Below, piece after piece: positions 48,631 to 61,000 of a DNA stretch of 64,000 nt. Positions within the stretch are counted from its first letter, which is position 1, and each line of letters starts with the position of its first letter. Origin of the DNA: Corylus avellana (lineage: Eukaryota > Streptophyta > Magnoliopsida > Fagales > Betulaceae); contig NC_081549.1 of assembly GCF_901000735.1 (NCBI RefSeq), forward strand, positions 19,233,584-19,297,583, read 5' to 3'. The notes below the pieces were generated by a model. It saw only the letters and a list, made by a program, of their open reading frames with translations, ran no database searches and had not been told where the DNA came from. The position numbers were made by a program, and so were the translations under genes.

Positions 48631-49701
48631 ACCCGACACAAACTAAATATCTTTGGACTGCTTTTTAAGAGTAAGGAGCCAAACTAGGCACAGTTTGTTA
48701 AACCTTTTTTTCCCTTCCCCTCAAAACATTCTTTATAGAGATTCTATAAACATTCTCTTTATTTATTTTTTATTTTTTAAAATTAACATCAAAACATTAT
48801 CACTTTTTATTATTATTTAAATAAAACAATTACTATAAAATAATTTTTTCTTTTTTACTTTTTTTCACATTAGCTACTGTGTCTAAGGAAAAAGAATTTA
48901 ACAAACACAGTTTTTCACTTAATGACAAATTTTAAAGCATACTAATAAAACTTTCCAAAATAGGGGAGGCCATGGCCTATGTTGATCCTTTGTACCCGTA
49001 TGTGATTTGATGTTTATTTTTTAAAATTTTTAGTTTAAATTGATGTAACATAAAAATAAAAATTATTGTGTATTTTATATTTGAATTGATTGTTTATATA
49101 TTTATTTTAATTAAAAAAAATCGTACTTTCAAACATGGGTGATGGGTCTATAGTTTTATGATCAATCAATACAAATGGACGAATAAGAATAATTGTTATA
49201 ATAATAATCGTCCCATGTGGTCAAGTCATCAAAGGAAAATAAGAAAATGGAAGAAAAGAAAAGAAAGAGATGCTGGTAATCCCATGTGAAAATATGCGAC
49301 AGCCCACGCACGTACTGTAACGTGTTAACACGGCTAAGCTTTTGAGTTGTCGATTCTATATGCAACGCTGGAGAACGATCCACTTGCCGGCTAAGCAGCG
49401 AGTGGTGCTTGTCCTTGCATTTGCGAAGCCGCCTATTTTGATTCCTATAAAGCGAACGCAATCACACGCGCTCTTTCATAAAACGCGTGGGCCTAGCTAG
49501 ATTCAAAATTTGACTTCAAAACAAAAGACCCCCCCAAGCGACAAGTCGTTGGCGCTCCTCCTCGCTGTCCTTTTATAGGCTATTCACGAAGGGCCATTCC
49601 TTTTTGGTCCTTTCAGAAAATCAGCTCATTTCTCTCTCTCTCTCTCTTGTATTTGTTTAACCGCTCGTAGTTTTTGAGGAGTTTCGACTAGGGTTTCAGA
49701 A

Positions 49702-52700
49702 ATGGCTTCTACGGATCCGAAGCAAGGTGGAGGGTTTTTCGCTTCTATCGCTGCCAGTATTTCCAATTTGACCAAATCGGTCAACGGGTATAACAATCGC
49801 TTTCTTTTGATCTTCGGCTACTTTATTTTTAATTTTTTTTAATTATTGTAGTGATTTAGGGACGGAATTTGATTTTGTTTTGACAATTCAGGGAGAAATT
49901 AATTATTACTATTAATCATTCTTTGTTTCTCTGTCGTAATCGGGTTTGAATTATCGTGCTTCTGGTGCTATTTACCAGCTGGAATATCTGTTACGATTGG
50001 GCAAGATACTGTTTTCGTGCTTAGTGAGAATAAAGTTTAATATCATTTTTTGTTTATTTGCTTCGTTGAATTTAGTAGTCTGCCTTGAGTTACTATACTG
50101 GTTATTTGATATTCGTTTACATAATCATAATTCTAATGCTAACAATTTAGGATACTGATGGAGGAGGCTAAAGGAAGATTGATCCTTACTAGTTTGAAAA
50201 TCTCTTTGATCACTTGTGTTTCTATTCCTCGTGACTTACTCCTAAAAAATGAAGCTGAAATATTTGCCATATATACCCAATTACTCATTTTTAAGAAATA
50301 GTGATGGATCCGGTTGCAGAGGTTGTGGCGTCAGTTTAAATATGTGATTGCGTATAGAACTTTTGAGTGCTCAAAGTAGCGCATATATGTTATGTGGGAA
50401 TGACTATGCCTCTAGGTTGAATTTATACTTATTTTGGAATCATGCTTTGTTATTATTTCATTTGAAGTCCCTTCTTTCTCACCTTTTCATATGTTTTTAT
50501 AAGTTCATGCTGATTATGGTGGAAGGGTTTATTATTATGGTTTGCGAATGTGTGAGTATGGTTTCACTATGTCTATTGGCCGCACCAATTCCATGTGTTG
50601 AAGAATCCAATTTATTGACAACTGTGGTTTTTGTATTGTACAGGTTCGTGGGTTATGAAGGGCTGGAAGTTGTTAACCCAGAAGGAGGCACTGAAGATTC
50701 TGAAGAGGAAGCAAAAAGAGGAAGATGGAAACAGGAGGTACACTATCTGCATTATGTTTGTACCGTTTTGCAGATATTAGATAGACAACACAGAGGCGTT
50801 ACTCAAGTGGATTGGTCTAATACATGTATTTGGGTTGCTGTTCTGGAATATGATATGAGTGTGTATAGTAGTGTTTAACATCCACTTGTTAAATAATGGT
50901 GCAAACACAGTCGACTAGCAAAGCTGCACCTTAACGCATTTGAGGCCTTTCAAGTAGCTACACCATAGAATTATAACATGCGATACTATAGGACAATGGT
51001 TTCAATATGCAATTGAAATCATATGTTGCAATGCTCAAGAATGTAATCCTAGAAGCTCAAGATTTAGTTGGTAGCTTCTCAGCTGCTCAGGTAAAACTTG
51101 AATAACAGAAAGGTGTCTTTTCTTACGTGATCTAATAATGAAACAGCTAATTTCACAGTGGAATTAAAAAAAAAAGGTTTTCCCCCAACTATTTATGTAT
51201 ATGTGTGAGGGTTGGCTCGAGTTAAGTCATTTGGCCTTGGTATCTCATGAAACATCAGGTCCAAGGTTCGACCCCCCTTGAGTGTAAACAAGTTCTTGGG
51301 GCTACATCTGTGGGCGAAAGCCTGAGTTTTACCCGAACCGTGTGGAGGGGGGCTTTGCACTGTGTCCCAAAGATCTAATTGAGGCGAAGCGCCGGATACC
51401 CCGGTTATAAAAAAAAAATGATTTACGTATATATGCATACCCAAATTTATTCCTCTTTTTTTTTTTTTTTCAGGATCGGGATAGTTACTGGAGAATGATG
51501 CAAAATTATATAGGCAGCGATGTCACATCAATGGTGACACTTCCAGTACTTATTTTCGAGCCAATGTCAATGCTGCAGAAAATGGCAGAGGTTTGTGTTA
51601 ATTGTTTTTTTAACTGCATTTCTGGAAGCTCTTTCTCTATTTGATGTTGTTGAGGAAACTTACAAATTATAGAACATTTGTAACAGCTGATGGAATACTC
51701 CTACCTGTTAGATATGGCAGATGAATGTGAGGATCCCCACATGCGATTGGTGTATGCTGGTAAGCATTCCTTTGCATATCTCTCTCCATCACTGTTGTGT
51801 GTGTGTGTGGGTTTGCACTGTGATCTAGGACTTACTCTTGCTGGTTGCAGCATCATTTTTTATATCTGTCTACTATGCGCTCCAAAGAACCTGGAAGCCA
51901 TTTAATCCAATTCTTGGTGAGACTTATGAAATGGTTAATCATGGCGGCATTACATTCATAGCAGAACAGGTAAGTTTTTGAAGTGTCTATTCATTTTTTT
52001 TGTCATGATGCTTTTGATGGAAGTAGAGGCTTTTTTTTTTGTCACATCTATTCTAGAATACTGGATATAAACTGGTATTTTACAGTTATCATCTTGTTAG
52101 TGCTGCATTGTCTGTGCTACCTAGTTTTAATATCCTTCACAAATTATTTTTCCTTCCAGGTTTGTCATCACCCTCCAATGAGTGCTGGACATGCTGAGAA
52201 TGAACATTTCATTTATGACATATCTTCGAAGGTGAAAACTAAATTTTTAGGGAACTCAGTCGACGTCTATCCTCTTGGAAGGTAAACTTCTTTTGCTATT
52301 TTTATGTCATACAGAAATTTGTGATTGTAATTTTCACAATTCAGTTGGGAGAATCTTATCATAGTTGCCGTATTCTCTGATATTCTTATTAGCGAGCGGG
52401 CGTTATCTTAAGCAATAACTTCTTCTCAACATACTGATTCATTTAAACAATTATGAATTATGTGAATAGTTTGCTTAATTTACTCCATGTTTGGACACAG
52501 GACGCGAGTAACCCTCAAAAGAGATGGTGCAGTCCTAGGTTTGGTGCCCCCTCCAACAAAAGTAAACAACTTAATTTTTGGACGGACTTGGATTGACTCA
52601 CCAGGGGAGATGGTCTTGACAAATTTGACCACAGGAGACAAAGTTGTGCTGTATTTTCAACCATGTGGCTGGTTTGGGTATATCTTATTTCCTTTCAAGC

Positions 52701-52937
52701 AGTTTTGATTTCTCCTGCTGTCATATATTTAGTCCACATGTTTGTTAACTCTAATAAATACCACCTTCTATGGGGAAATTTGGTCATACAAGCATAGGTT
52801 GCAGATTTAGTACCACCTTAGTGTGGTTGTATAAGTTGTATAGTGGCCTTATGTGAACAGTTTTCCATAGAAGATGCAGGAGTTATTTGCTGCTTCTGTA
52901 GTCTGATGGTATGCTTGTCATTTTCATTCCAAAAAAT
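49702..52937 (+). CDS. ORP3: ORP3-type oxysterol-binding protein, copy A (3' truncated by gap)
   Basis: Same gene as at 58036-63617, offset 8,334 bp. Exons 1-7 are visible: 49702-49787, 50644-50737, 51474-51590, 51687-51759, 51851-51969, 52160-52281, 52501-52677. Sequence then runs 260 bases into intron 7 and stops at the N gap. Exons 8-10, including the second half of the lipid-binding domain, are not found after the gap, where unrelated sequence of the next contig begins. All seven exons translate identically to copy B; the few differences I see are in flanks and introns, for example 2 bases lost in B (GTGTGG to GTGG) in intron 7. The promoter side has the same TTTATAGG box (49572) and CT-rich leader. 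This may be an allele placed in tandem by the assembler, or a real partial or complete duplicate. Confidence 0.85.
51203..51420 (+). mobile_element. tRNA-derived SINE in ORP3 intron 2, copy A
   Basis: Pol III-type boxes GTTGGCTCGAGTTAAG and AGGTTCGACCC are followed by a non-tRNA body (GAAGCGCCGGATACCCCGG) and an A tail. Target repeat ATTTATGTATAT (51191-51202) / ATTTACGTATAT (51421-51432). It sits about 50 bases before the exon 3 acceptor. Present in both ORP3 copies, so older than their split. Confidence 0.85.
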
Positions 52938-53037
52938 NNNNNNNNNNNNNNNNNNNNNNNNNNNNNNNNNNNNNNNNNNNNNNNNNNNNNNNNNNNNNNN
53001 NNNNNNNNNNNNNNNNNNNNNNNNNNNNNNNNNNNNN
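52938..53037. other. Assembly gap (100 N)
   Basis: Exactly 100 N, located inside intron 7 of ORP3 copy A. Confidence 0.99.
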
Positions 53038-53240
53038 CCTCAAACCCACCGATAATTCATTAGGATGCAAAAAATAAAAACTAAAATAAAGCAAAAAATT
53101 AATCTAAATAAGTCTAGTTTCATAATTTATAACCCAAAAGGCCAAGGAAAATGTTGCTTTTGATGGGGGTATCTAGTGCAATCTAATACAGGACCTTTTA
53201 AAAAAGAAAAAGGGTGTACTGACGATGACTATGACAAAAC

Positions 53241-53594
53241 TAAGGGTGATAATTTGTGTTCGCATGTCAAGTTTAGGTCATGTAGAGATAAGTGTATAAG
53301 ATTATATAAATTAATTCTAACTCGACTTATTTATTTAAACGGGTCAAACCCTTCAACCCTAATCCTCTAATTTTATTTTGGATTCGTGTCGAGTTTGTAG
53401 GTCATGTCAAAAATTGCCTACCATTATATCGTGTGTTGAGTTCGAGTCGTGTTGAAGCACGAGCATGAAACTATATAGGTCAACCTTAACTCGACGAATT
53501 TAATTAAACAAGTCAGATTTTTCAACCTTAAACTTTTAATTTCGCGTTGAGTTAGTATCAGATTTGTAACTCATGTAAAAAATTGCCAACTCTA
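53241..53594. mobile_element. Degenerate hAT-like element
   Basis: The left end TAAGGGTGATAATTTGTGT and the reverse of the right end (TAGAGTTGGCAATTTTTTAC) are inverted. Internal repeats TTTGTAGGTCATGTCAAAAA and TTTGTAACTCATGTAAAAAA plus alternating GTTCGAGTCGTG-like words resemble a common non-autonomous plant family. Target duplication unclear. Confidence 0.4.
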
Positions 53595-55112
53595 AATTAA
53601 ACCGTTGATAAATATTACTTTTCCTTTGTCTTTGAATAAAGAAATATATATGTTCCGTGACAGCTTAAAGACAAATAAAATAATTCTCCATTTTTAAAAG
53701 TAAAATCATGACTATTAATTTTTTATTTTTTTTATTTTTTTTAAGAATTTGGCAACCTATCTTGGTTAAAAATATCAAAAGAACAACCATTCCAATTCAA
53801 ACACATGTGAAGACTAGGCTGGTAATCCCCTCCAGCCGTCAACATGTAATTTGAACATGCAAATCATATTCTAGATGTAAGAAAAAGTATTGTAGATGCG
53901 GCATAAAAGTCAATGTAATCCTCATATGCTTCTCATTATTAAAACATGCCCAGTGGGGATGCCAACTTGGTCCATTAATTAACATCTTTTTAATCTCTTC
54001 TTCAACACGTATGAATGAATCATTCACTCCCTTTACCACCCAATAGTTGGATGAATTTATCGAAGAACAAAAAGGAAAGGATACGTATCATACAAATTCC
54101 TTTATCTAAACTCAAACCTACTTGCGAAAGAAAACTAGGCAGTAGGTAGTGACGATGTTGGCAGTTATCTTAACTAACCAACCTAACATGATTAATCAGG
54201 TCAATGCTTAGGCACCCATCTATATAGATAATTAAATTTATTTTTTCTATCTGATTAATCAAAAAAAGCAGGAAAAAAGAAAGAGAAAAGAAGAAGCTTC
54301 CATGGCTATTACTGCCTGGTGAGGAAGGAATATATATGCTCTTGCCTCTCTCTCAAGTCTCATCCATCATAAGAAGATTGTAGATCGAGGGTAAATAAAA
54401 GGTCATCATGGGCTGCCCTCCAAGCCTTGTCAATGCTTGGAGTAACGGTGACCTAGTTCCCAAGCCAATTCAAATCAAGCAAATGCTTTCACGGGTTGGA
54501 CCATCCATCGTGCCTTTTTCTTGACTCGATCCCTAGCTTGTTGGCAAAAGTAGATGATGATCAGGACGCACGTACTCATGAGCACTCATGGTTCTTGGCC
54601 ATCTGTTGCTTCAACTTGGCTGATATCTTCATTCTTCACAACTTGTTTCAGTTTCTGACACCAACTCGATCGCTAAATCCTTTGAAGAGCATCAATTGCA
54701 GTTTGTTGTTGCTCCCAAATGTTTATATTAGCAGATTATATATACCATAGAAACGACATTGTTTTGTTTTTTATTTTTTTATTTTTTTTTATTTTAAAAC
54801 GTTGTTAGCAGTTATTAGAGTTATTAACTGCTAACCACCTAGAGGGTTAGCGGAGGCAGTTTGTAGATTTTACTAACCGTCTAAACGGTTACGGTTAGCG
54901 ATTTTAACGGTTATCGATCCGCTCACCGTAACCGTCTTTTCATATATATATATATATATATAATTAACTCCAGACAATAAAAGGTGGAACAAAATTGTTG
55001 GCACTAAGCCATATGTATCATGAGAAGAATCCCATTAAATTGTTTTTTGGAAGTGTATTGTAAATGTCTGCAACAATGCATACATGATACGTATCCCATT
55101 TTGACTGTCAAA

Positions 55113-55364
55113 GGGTGTGTTTGGCAAAGGAGTGGACCGGACCGAACCTAAAATCCCAAAAAAAATTTCTCAAAATCAATTTCAACATTCTTACTTTTTA
55201 TATCACATCAATCATTTTTTATTACTATTCAAATAAAAAAATCACTGTAAAATAAAATTTTTTATTTTTTTATACAAAATATTTTTACTTTTTTTCTCAC
55301 ATCAATCAAATCTATTACAGTTCCGTTCTACTTTTTCAAGTTCACTCATTTGCCAAACATAGCC
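55113..55364. mobile_element. 252-bp MITE, private to copy B
   Basis: The left end GGGTGTGTTTGGCAAAGGAGTG is nearly the inverse of the right end (reverse GGCTATGTTTGGCAAATGAGTG). Copy A at 41361-41375 shows the uninterrupted site GACTGCAAAAGTC. Flanking bases are A-rich, so the target duplication (about 3-5 A) is not certain. Confidence 0.75.
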
Positions 55365-56002
55365 AAAAAAGTCTATCATAGACTACATTGGATTGAGGCC
55401 CTTACAATCTACAATTCTTGAAATCCAGGTCGTTCATTCAAATTTGAATCTTGCCACTTAAGCCTTTAAATAAATAAAAGAAGACAAAAGAAAAAAATTA
55501 GTAGGTAAATGAGTGGGCATATCACTCATTGAAGTGGTTATCATTTTACCTTTTGAAAGGTTGATCAGCCACCCAAGGGGATGGTTGGAATGGTCCGATC
55601 ACTTTCTTACTTTTTTGAGGAGTGGTCAATCCTATGGAATATTTGGAGTTCACCGCCGCCAGCCCCAAAAGATGATGATCAACTATTCCTTTAAGAAGTG
55701 GCTGACCATCTCGAGGGATGATCTGAATGCCTCTTTAATTACTTTGTTTACATTTTCTATTTAATTAATATTTTAACACTTCATTTCACATATAGGCTCA
55801 AACGATATATTAACAAGTATTTTAATTGAAACATAATGTAAATCTTAGAGTCATGGTTTAACTAATAAAAATTGAAAAATTTAATTATTTAATTAATATT
55901 CTAATAACATTAACTGCAAAAAGGACAATAAAAAATTGTATGAATTAAAATTCAATTTGTTACCGAGATTAATGATTATCTTGATCATTTTGTGGTTGAT
56001 AA

Positions 56003-56227
56003 ATGATTGAGTTTGTTAAGATTCAAAGCCCATGGAGAGAAACTTCAGACAACTTGAATAAAGTCATGACAAATGAAGAAGATGCTTCAAGGTTTCATTG
56101 GCGGAGCTATATAAGTGGATGGAGAAAGCTTGATGATTGGATCATCGATATGGCCAAGCAAATTAGCAGACACGAAAGGACATGGCAACTTAATTGGCAA
56201 GTAATTTTTAAGACAACGTTTTATTAG
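56003..56227 (+). pseudogene. Unidentified coding-like relic, copy B
   Basis: The open frame runs 74 codons without a stop and has a protein-like composition rich in Trp and charged residues (HWRSYISGWRKLDDW, RHERTWQLNWQ). The versions in A and C differ by substitutions and indels. I do not recognise the family. The shared region downstream (57000-57110) also has a plausible coding stretch (FTQFDMFLD). Probably a decayed gene or transposon fragment. Confidence 0.3.
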
Positions 56228-56322
56228 GATACATTTGTTAATGTGTTTTAGTACATGAATGAAATTAAAAAATCCTTATTGATAGGTTCAAAATATGGAT
56301 GAGAAATAAATGAATATTAAAT

Positions 56323-56504
56323 TAAGAGTAATGCTATCTCTTGTGTTTTTCTTGAGTCCCTTCAAGAATGATGTAACTATTAAAATTACCATTATGCTTG
56401 TGATTAATTATTATTGGATTTTGATCAAATGATGATTTTAATAGTCACATCATTCTTGGAGAGACTAAAGAGGGACACAAGAAAGACTTATAGAATTACT
56501 CTTA
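56323..56504. mobile_element. Intact 182-bp MITE in copy B
   Basis: Termini TAAGAGTAATGCTAT and ATAGAATTACTCTTA are near-perfect inverse copies. Inner arms CTTGAGTCCCTTCAAGAATG / CATTCTTGGAGAGACT also pair. It contains the unfilled GAATTACT target (56493-56500) used by the hAT element in copy A. Confidence 0.8.
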
Positions 56505-57118
56505 AATTAATATATAAAAAATAAAATTAGTATCCATTAAGTATTAAGACAAGCTTAAAAAAAAAAAAAAAAAAAGACAAAATAATTGTTTCTTAATATA
56601 TTTCAATTTTCATCTCAATCACTTATCAAAATAGAACCTGACATTCTTTTAAATCCAAAAAATTATCTATGTAAATTTTGCAACAAATTCTCTTTCGATG
56701 TATGAGAAGTAAGTCATAAATTCATCTTAAATTTTGTTGCGAAGCCTAATTTTAATAATATTTATAACTGAAAGATGCTTGTTTTGTAATTGCAATAGAA
56801 ACAAGAATATCTAGACTAATAACAATGAGGTATTACATCAGTAAATTGTACTAAATATTTAATTCATTTGCCCACACATGATTATGTGGGTTTTGGTATG
56901 TTTTGGAGCATACAATTTATAACCAAACAAAATAAATGAAGATAAAGACTTGTAGTACAATGTATAGCATAAAATAAGAGTAGGCGGAGCCTTCTTTATC
57001 AATACTGATGATGGGCTAAGTTCATTGATTTTCAGTTGGTGTTACTTGTGCTACTGAATTTATCGCTGACATGTTCACTCAGTTTGACATGTTTTTGGAT
57101 TTAAAAAACCCGACACAA

Positions 57119-57196
57119 GTTTTTAAGTGGTAGTTCAATCGGCTAGAGATCACGCTTCATAAAGTGGAGGTCACTAGTACGAATCCTCCCTCCCTC
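57119..57196 (+). mobile_element. Truncated tRNA-derived SINE, copy B
   Basis: Same family and site as 48517-48630 (GGTAGTTCAATCGGCTAGAG, ACGCTTCATAAAGTGG, ACTAGTACGAATCC). The tail, the second target repeat and about 235 bases that follow in A (48631-48865) are missing, so a deletion removed them. Confidence 0.7.
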
Positions 57197-57905
57197 TCAC
57201 ATTAGCTACCGTGTCTAAGGAAAAAGAATTTAACAAACACAGTTTTTCACTTAATGATAAATTTTAAAGCATACTAATTAGAACTTTCCAAAATAGGGGA
57301 GGCCATGGCCCATGTTGATTCTTTGTACCCATATGTGATTTGATGTATATTTTTTAAAATTTTTAGTTTAAATTGATGTAACATAAAAATAAAAATTATT
57401 GTGTATTTTATATTTGAATTGATTGTTTATATATTTATTTTAATTAAAAAAAAATCGTACTTTCAAACATGGGTGATGGGTCTATAGTTTTATGATCAAT
57501 CAATACAAATGGACGAATAAGAATAATTGTTATAATAATAATCGTCCCATGTGGTCAAGTCATCAAAGGAAAATAAGAAAATGGAAGAAAAGAAAAGAAA
57601 GAGATGCTGGTAATCCCATGTGAAAATATGCGACAGCCCACGCACGTACTGTAACGTGTTAACACGGCTAAGCTTTTGAGTTGTCGATTCTATATGCAAC
57701 GCTGGAGGACCATTCGCTTGCCGGCTAAGCAGCGAGTGGTGCTTGTCCTTGCATTTGCGAAGCCGCCTATTTTGATTCCTATAAAGCGAACGCAATCACA
57801 CGCGCTCTTTCATAAAACGCGTGGGCCTAGCTAGATTCAAAATTTGACTTCAAAACAAAAGACCCCCCCAAGCGACAAGTCGTTGGCGCTCCTCCTCGCT
57901 GTCCT

Positions 57906-57913
57906 TTTATAGG
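57906..57913 (+). promoter_or_regulatory. Candidate TATA box of ORP3 copy B
   Basis: TTTATAGG lies 123 bases before the ATG and is followed by a CT-rich leader with a (CT)n run at 57965-57981, a usual arrangement for plant core promoters. The same sequence precedes copy A at about 49572. Confidence 0.35.
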
Positions 57914-58035
57914 CTATTCACGAAGGGCCATTCCTTTTTGGTCCTTTCAGAAAATCAGCTCATTTCTCTCTCTCTCTCTCTTGTATTTGTTTAACCGCTC
58001 GTAGTTTTTGAGGAGTTTCGACTAGGGTTTCAGAA

Positions 58036-61000
58036 ATGGCTTCTACGGATCCGAAGCAAGGTGGAGGGTTTTTCGCTTCTATCGCTGCCAGTATTTCCAA
58101 TTTGACCAAATCGGTCAACGGGTATAACAATCGCTTTCTTTTGATCTTCGGCTACTTTATTTTTAATTTTTTTTAATTATTGTAGTGATTTAGGGACGGA
58201 ATTTGATTTTGTTTTGACAATTCAGGGAGAAATTAATTATTACTATTAATCATTCTTTGTTTCTCTGTCGTAATCGGGTTTGAATTATCGTGCTTCTGGT
58301 GCTATTTACCAGCTGGAATATCTGTTACGATTGGGCAAGATACTGTTTTCGTGCTTAGTGAGAATAAAGTTTAATATCATTTTTTGTTTATTTGCTTCGT
58401 TGAATTTAGTAGTCTGCCTTGAGTTACTATACTGGTTATTTGATATTCGTTTACATAATCATAATTCTAATGCTAACAATTTAGGATACTGATGGAGGAG
58501 GCTAAAGGAAGATTGATCCTTACTAGTTTGAAAATCTCTTTGATCACTTGTGTTTCTATTCCTCGTGACTTACTCCTAAAAAATGAAGCTGAAATATTTG
58601 CCATATATACCCAATTACTCATTTTTAAGAAATAGTGATGGATCCGGTTGCAGAGGTTGTGGCGTCAGTTTAAATATGTGATTGCGTATAGAACTTTTGA
58701 GTGCTCAAAGTAGCGCATATATGTTATGTGGGAATGACTATGCCTCTAGGTTGAATTTATACTTATTTTGGAATCATGCTTTGTTATTATTTCATTTGAA
58801 GTCCCTTCTTTCTCACCTTTTCATATGTTTTTATAAGTTCATGCTGATTATGGTGGAAGGGTTTATTATTATGGTTTGCGAATGTGTGAGTATGGTTTCA
58901 CTATGTCTATTGGCCGCACCAATTCCATGTGTTGAAGAATCCAATTTATTGACAACTGTGGTTTTTGTATTGTACAGGTTCGTGGGTTATGAAGGGCTGG
59001 AAGTTGTTAACCCAGAAGGAGGCACTGAAGATTCTGAAGAGGAAGCAAAAAGAGGAAGATGGAAACAGGAGGTACACTATCTGCATTATGTTTGTACCGT
59101 TTTGCAGATATTAGATAGACAACACAGAGGCGTTACTCAAGTGGATTGGTCTAATACATGTATTTGGGTTGCTGTTCTGGAATATGATATGAGTGTGTAT
59201 AGTAGTGTTTAACATCCACTTGTTAAATAATGGTGCAAACACAGTCGACTAGCAAAGCTGCACCTTAACGCATTTGAGGCCTTTCAAGTAGCTACACCAT
59301 AGAATTATAACATGCGATACTATAGGACAATGGTTTCAATATGCAATTGAAATCATATGTTGCAATGCTCAAGAATGTAATCCTAGAAGCTCAAGATTTA
59401 GTTGGTAGCTTCTCAGCTGCTCAGGTAAAACTTGAATAACAGAAAGGTGTCTTTTCTTACGTGATCTAATAATGAAACAGCTAATTTCACAGTGGAATTA
59501 AAAAAAAAAGGTTTTCCCCCAACTATTTATGTATATGTGTGAGGGTTGGCTCGAGTTAAGTCATTTGGCCTTGGTATCTCATGAAACATCAGGTCCAAGG
59601 TTCGACCCCCCTTGAGTGTAAACAAGTTCTTGGGGCTACATCTGTGGGCGAAAGCCTGAGTTTTACCCGAACCGTGTGGAGGGGGGCTTTGCACTGTGTC
59701 CCAAAGATCTAATTGAGGCGAAGCGCCGGATACCCCGGTTATAAAAAAAAAATGATTTACGTATATATGCATACCCAAATTTATTCCTCTTTTTTTTTTT
59801 TTTTCAGGATCGGGATAGTTACTGGAGAATGATGCAAAATTATATAGGCAGCGATGTCACATCAATGGTGACACTTCCAGTACTTATTTTCGAGCCAATG
59901 TCAATGCTGCAGAAAATGGCAGAGGTTTGTGTTAATTGTTTTTTTAACTGCATTTCTGGAAGCTCTTTCTCTATTTGATGTTGTTGAGGAAACTTACAAA
60001 TTATAGAACATTTGTAACAGCTGATGGAATACTCCTACCTGTTAGATATGGCAGATGAATGTGAGGATCCCCACATGCGATTGGTGTATGCTGGTAAGCA
60101 TTCCTTTGCATATCTCTCTCCATCACTGTTGTGTGTGTGTGTGGGTTTGCACTGTGATCTAGGACTTACTCTTGCTGGTTGCAGCATCATTTTTTATATC
60201 TGTCTACTATGCGCTCCAAAGAACCTGGAAGCCATTTAATCCAATTCTTGGTGAGACTTATGAAATGGTTAATCATGGCGGCATTACATTCATAGCAGAA
60301 CAGGTAAGTTTTTGAAGTGTCTATTCATTTTTTTTGTCATGATGCTTTTGATGGAAGTAGAGGCTTTTTTTTTTGTCACATCTATTCTAGAATACTGGAT
60401 ATAAACTGGTATTTTACAGTTATCATCTTGTTAGTGCTGCATTGTCTGTGCTACCTAGTTTTAATATCCTTCACAAATTATTTTTCCTTCCAGGTTTGTC
60501 ATCACCCTCCAATGAGTGCTGGACATGCTGAGAATGAACATTTCATTTATGACATATCTTCGAAGGTGAAAACTAAATTTTTAGGGAACTCAGTCGACGT
60601 CTATCCTCTTGGAAGGTAAACTTCTTTTGCTATTTTTATGTCATACAGAAATTTGTGATTGTAATTTTCACAATTCAGTTGGGAGAATCTTATCATAGTT
60701 GCCGTATTCTCTGATATTCTTATTAGCGAGCGGGCGTTATCTTAAGCAATAACTTCTTCTCAACATACTGATTCATTTAAACAATTATGAATTATGTGAA
60801 TAGTTTGCTTAATTTACTCCATGTTTGGACACAGGACGCGAGTAACCCTCAAAAGAGATGGTGCAGTCCTAGGTTTGGTGCCCCCTCCAACAAAAGTAAA
60901 CAACTTAATTTTTGGACGGACTTGGATTGACTCACCAGGGGAGATGGTCTTGACAAATTTGACCACAGGAGACAAAGTTGTGCTGTATTTTCAACCATGT

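Larger units (their letters stand above)
41270..48865. repeat. Copy A, gene-free flank (matches 55.01-57.20 kb with insertions)
   Basis: Collinear with 55,010-57,200 but about 7.6 kb long instead of 2.2 kb because of stacked insertions: 41911-42010, 42160-43123, 43156-43798, 44430-47108, 47501-48268 and 48517-48630. Shared blocks include GAGAAGAATCCCATTAAATT (41277), the 43900-44160 block and the 48276-48510 block. No intact gene is present. Confidence 0.88.
53840..57198 (+). repeat. Copy B, gene-free flank (reference version without the large hATs)
   Basis: 53,970-54,720 matches the reverse of 40,230-40,980 in copy C. 55,010-57,200 matches copy A directly and copy C in reverse. It lacks the insertions found in A and so supplies their empty sites. 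No functional gene. A hAT-like AACCGTCT/GCGGTT relic lies at 54830-54935 next to a (TA)n run. Confidence 0.88.

Noticed and set aside
50348..50878. 176-codon open frame (also at 58682-59212)
   Set aside because: It reads through intron 1, exon 2 and part of intron 2 of ORP3; only 50644-50737 is coding.
53839..54039. Minus-strand 66-codon frame, also split by the gap at 40878-41135
   Set aside because: No recognisable family; the frame at 40878 is extended only by the N gap.
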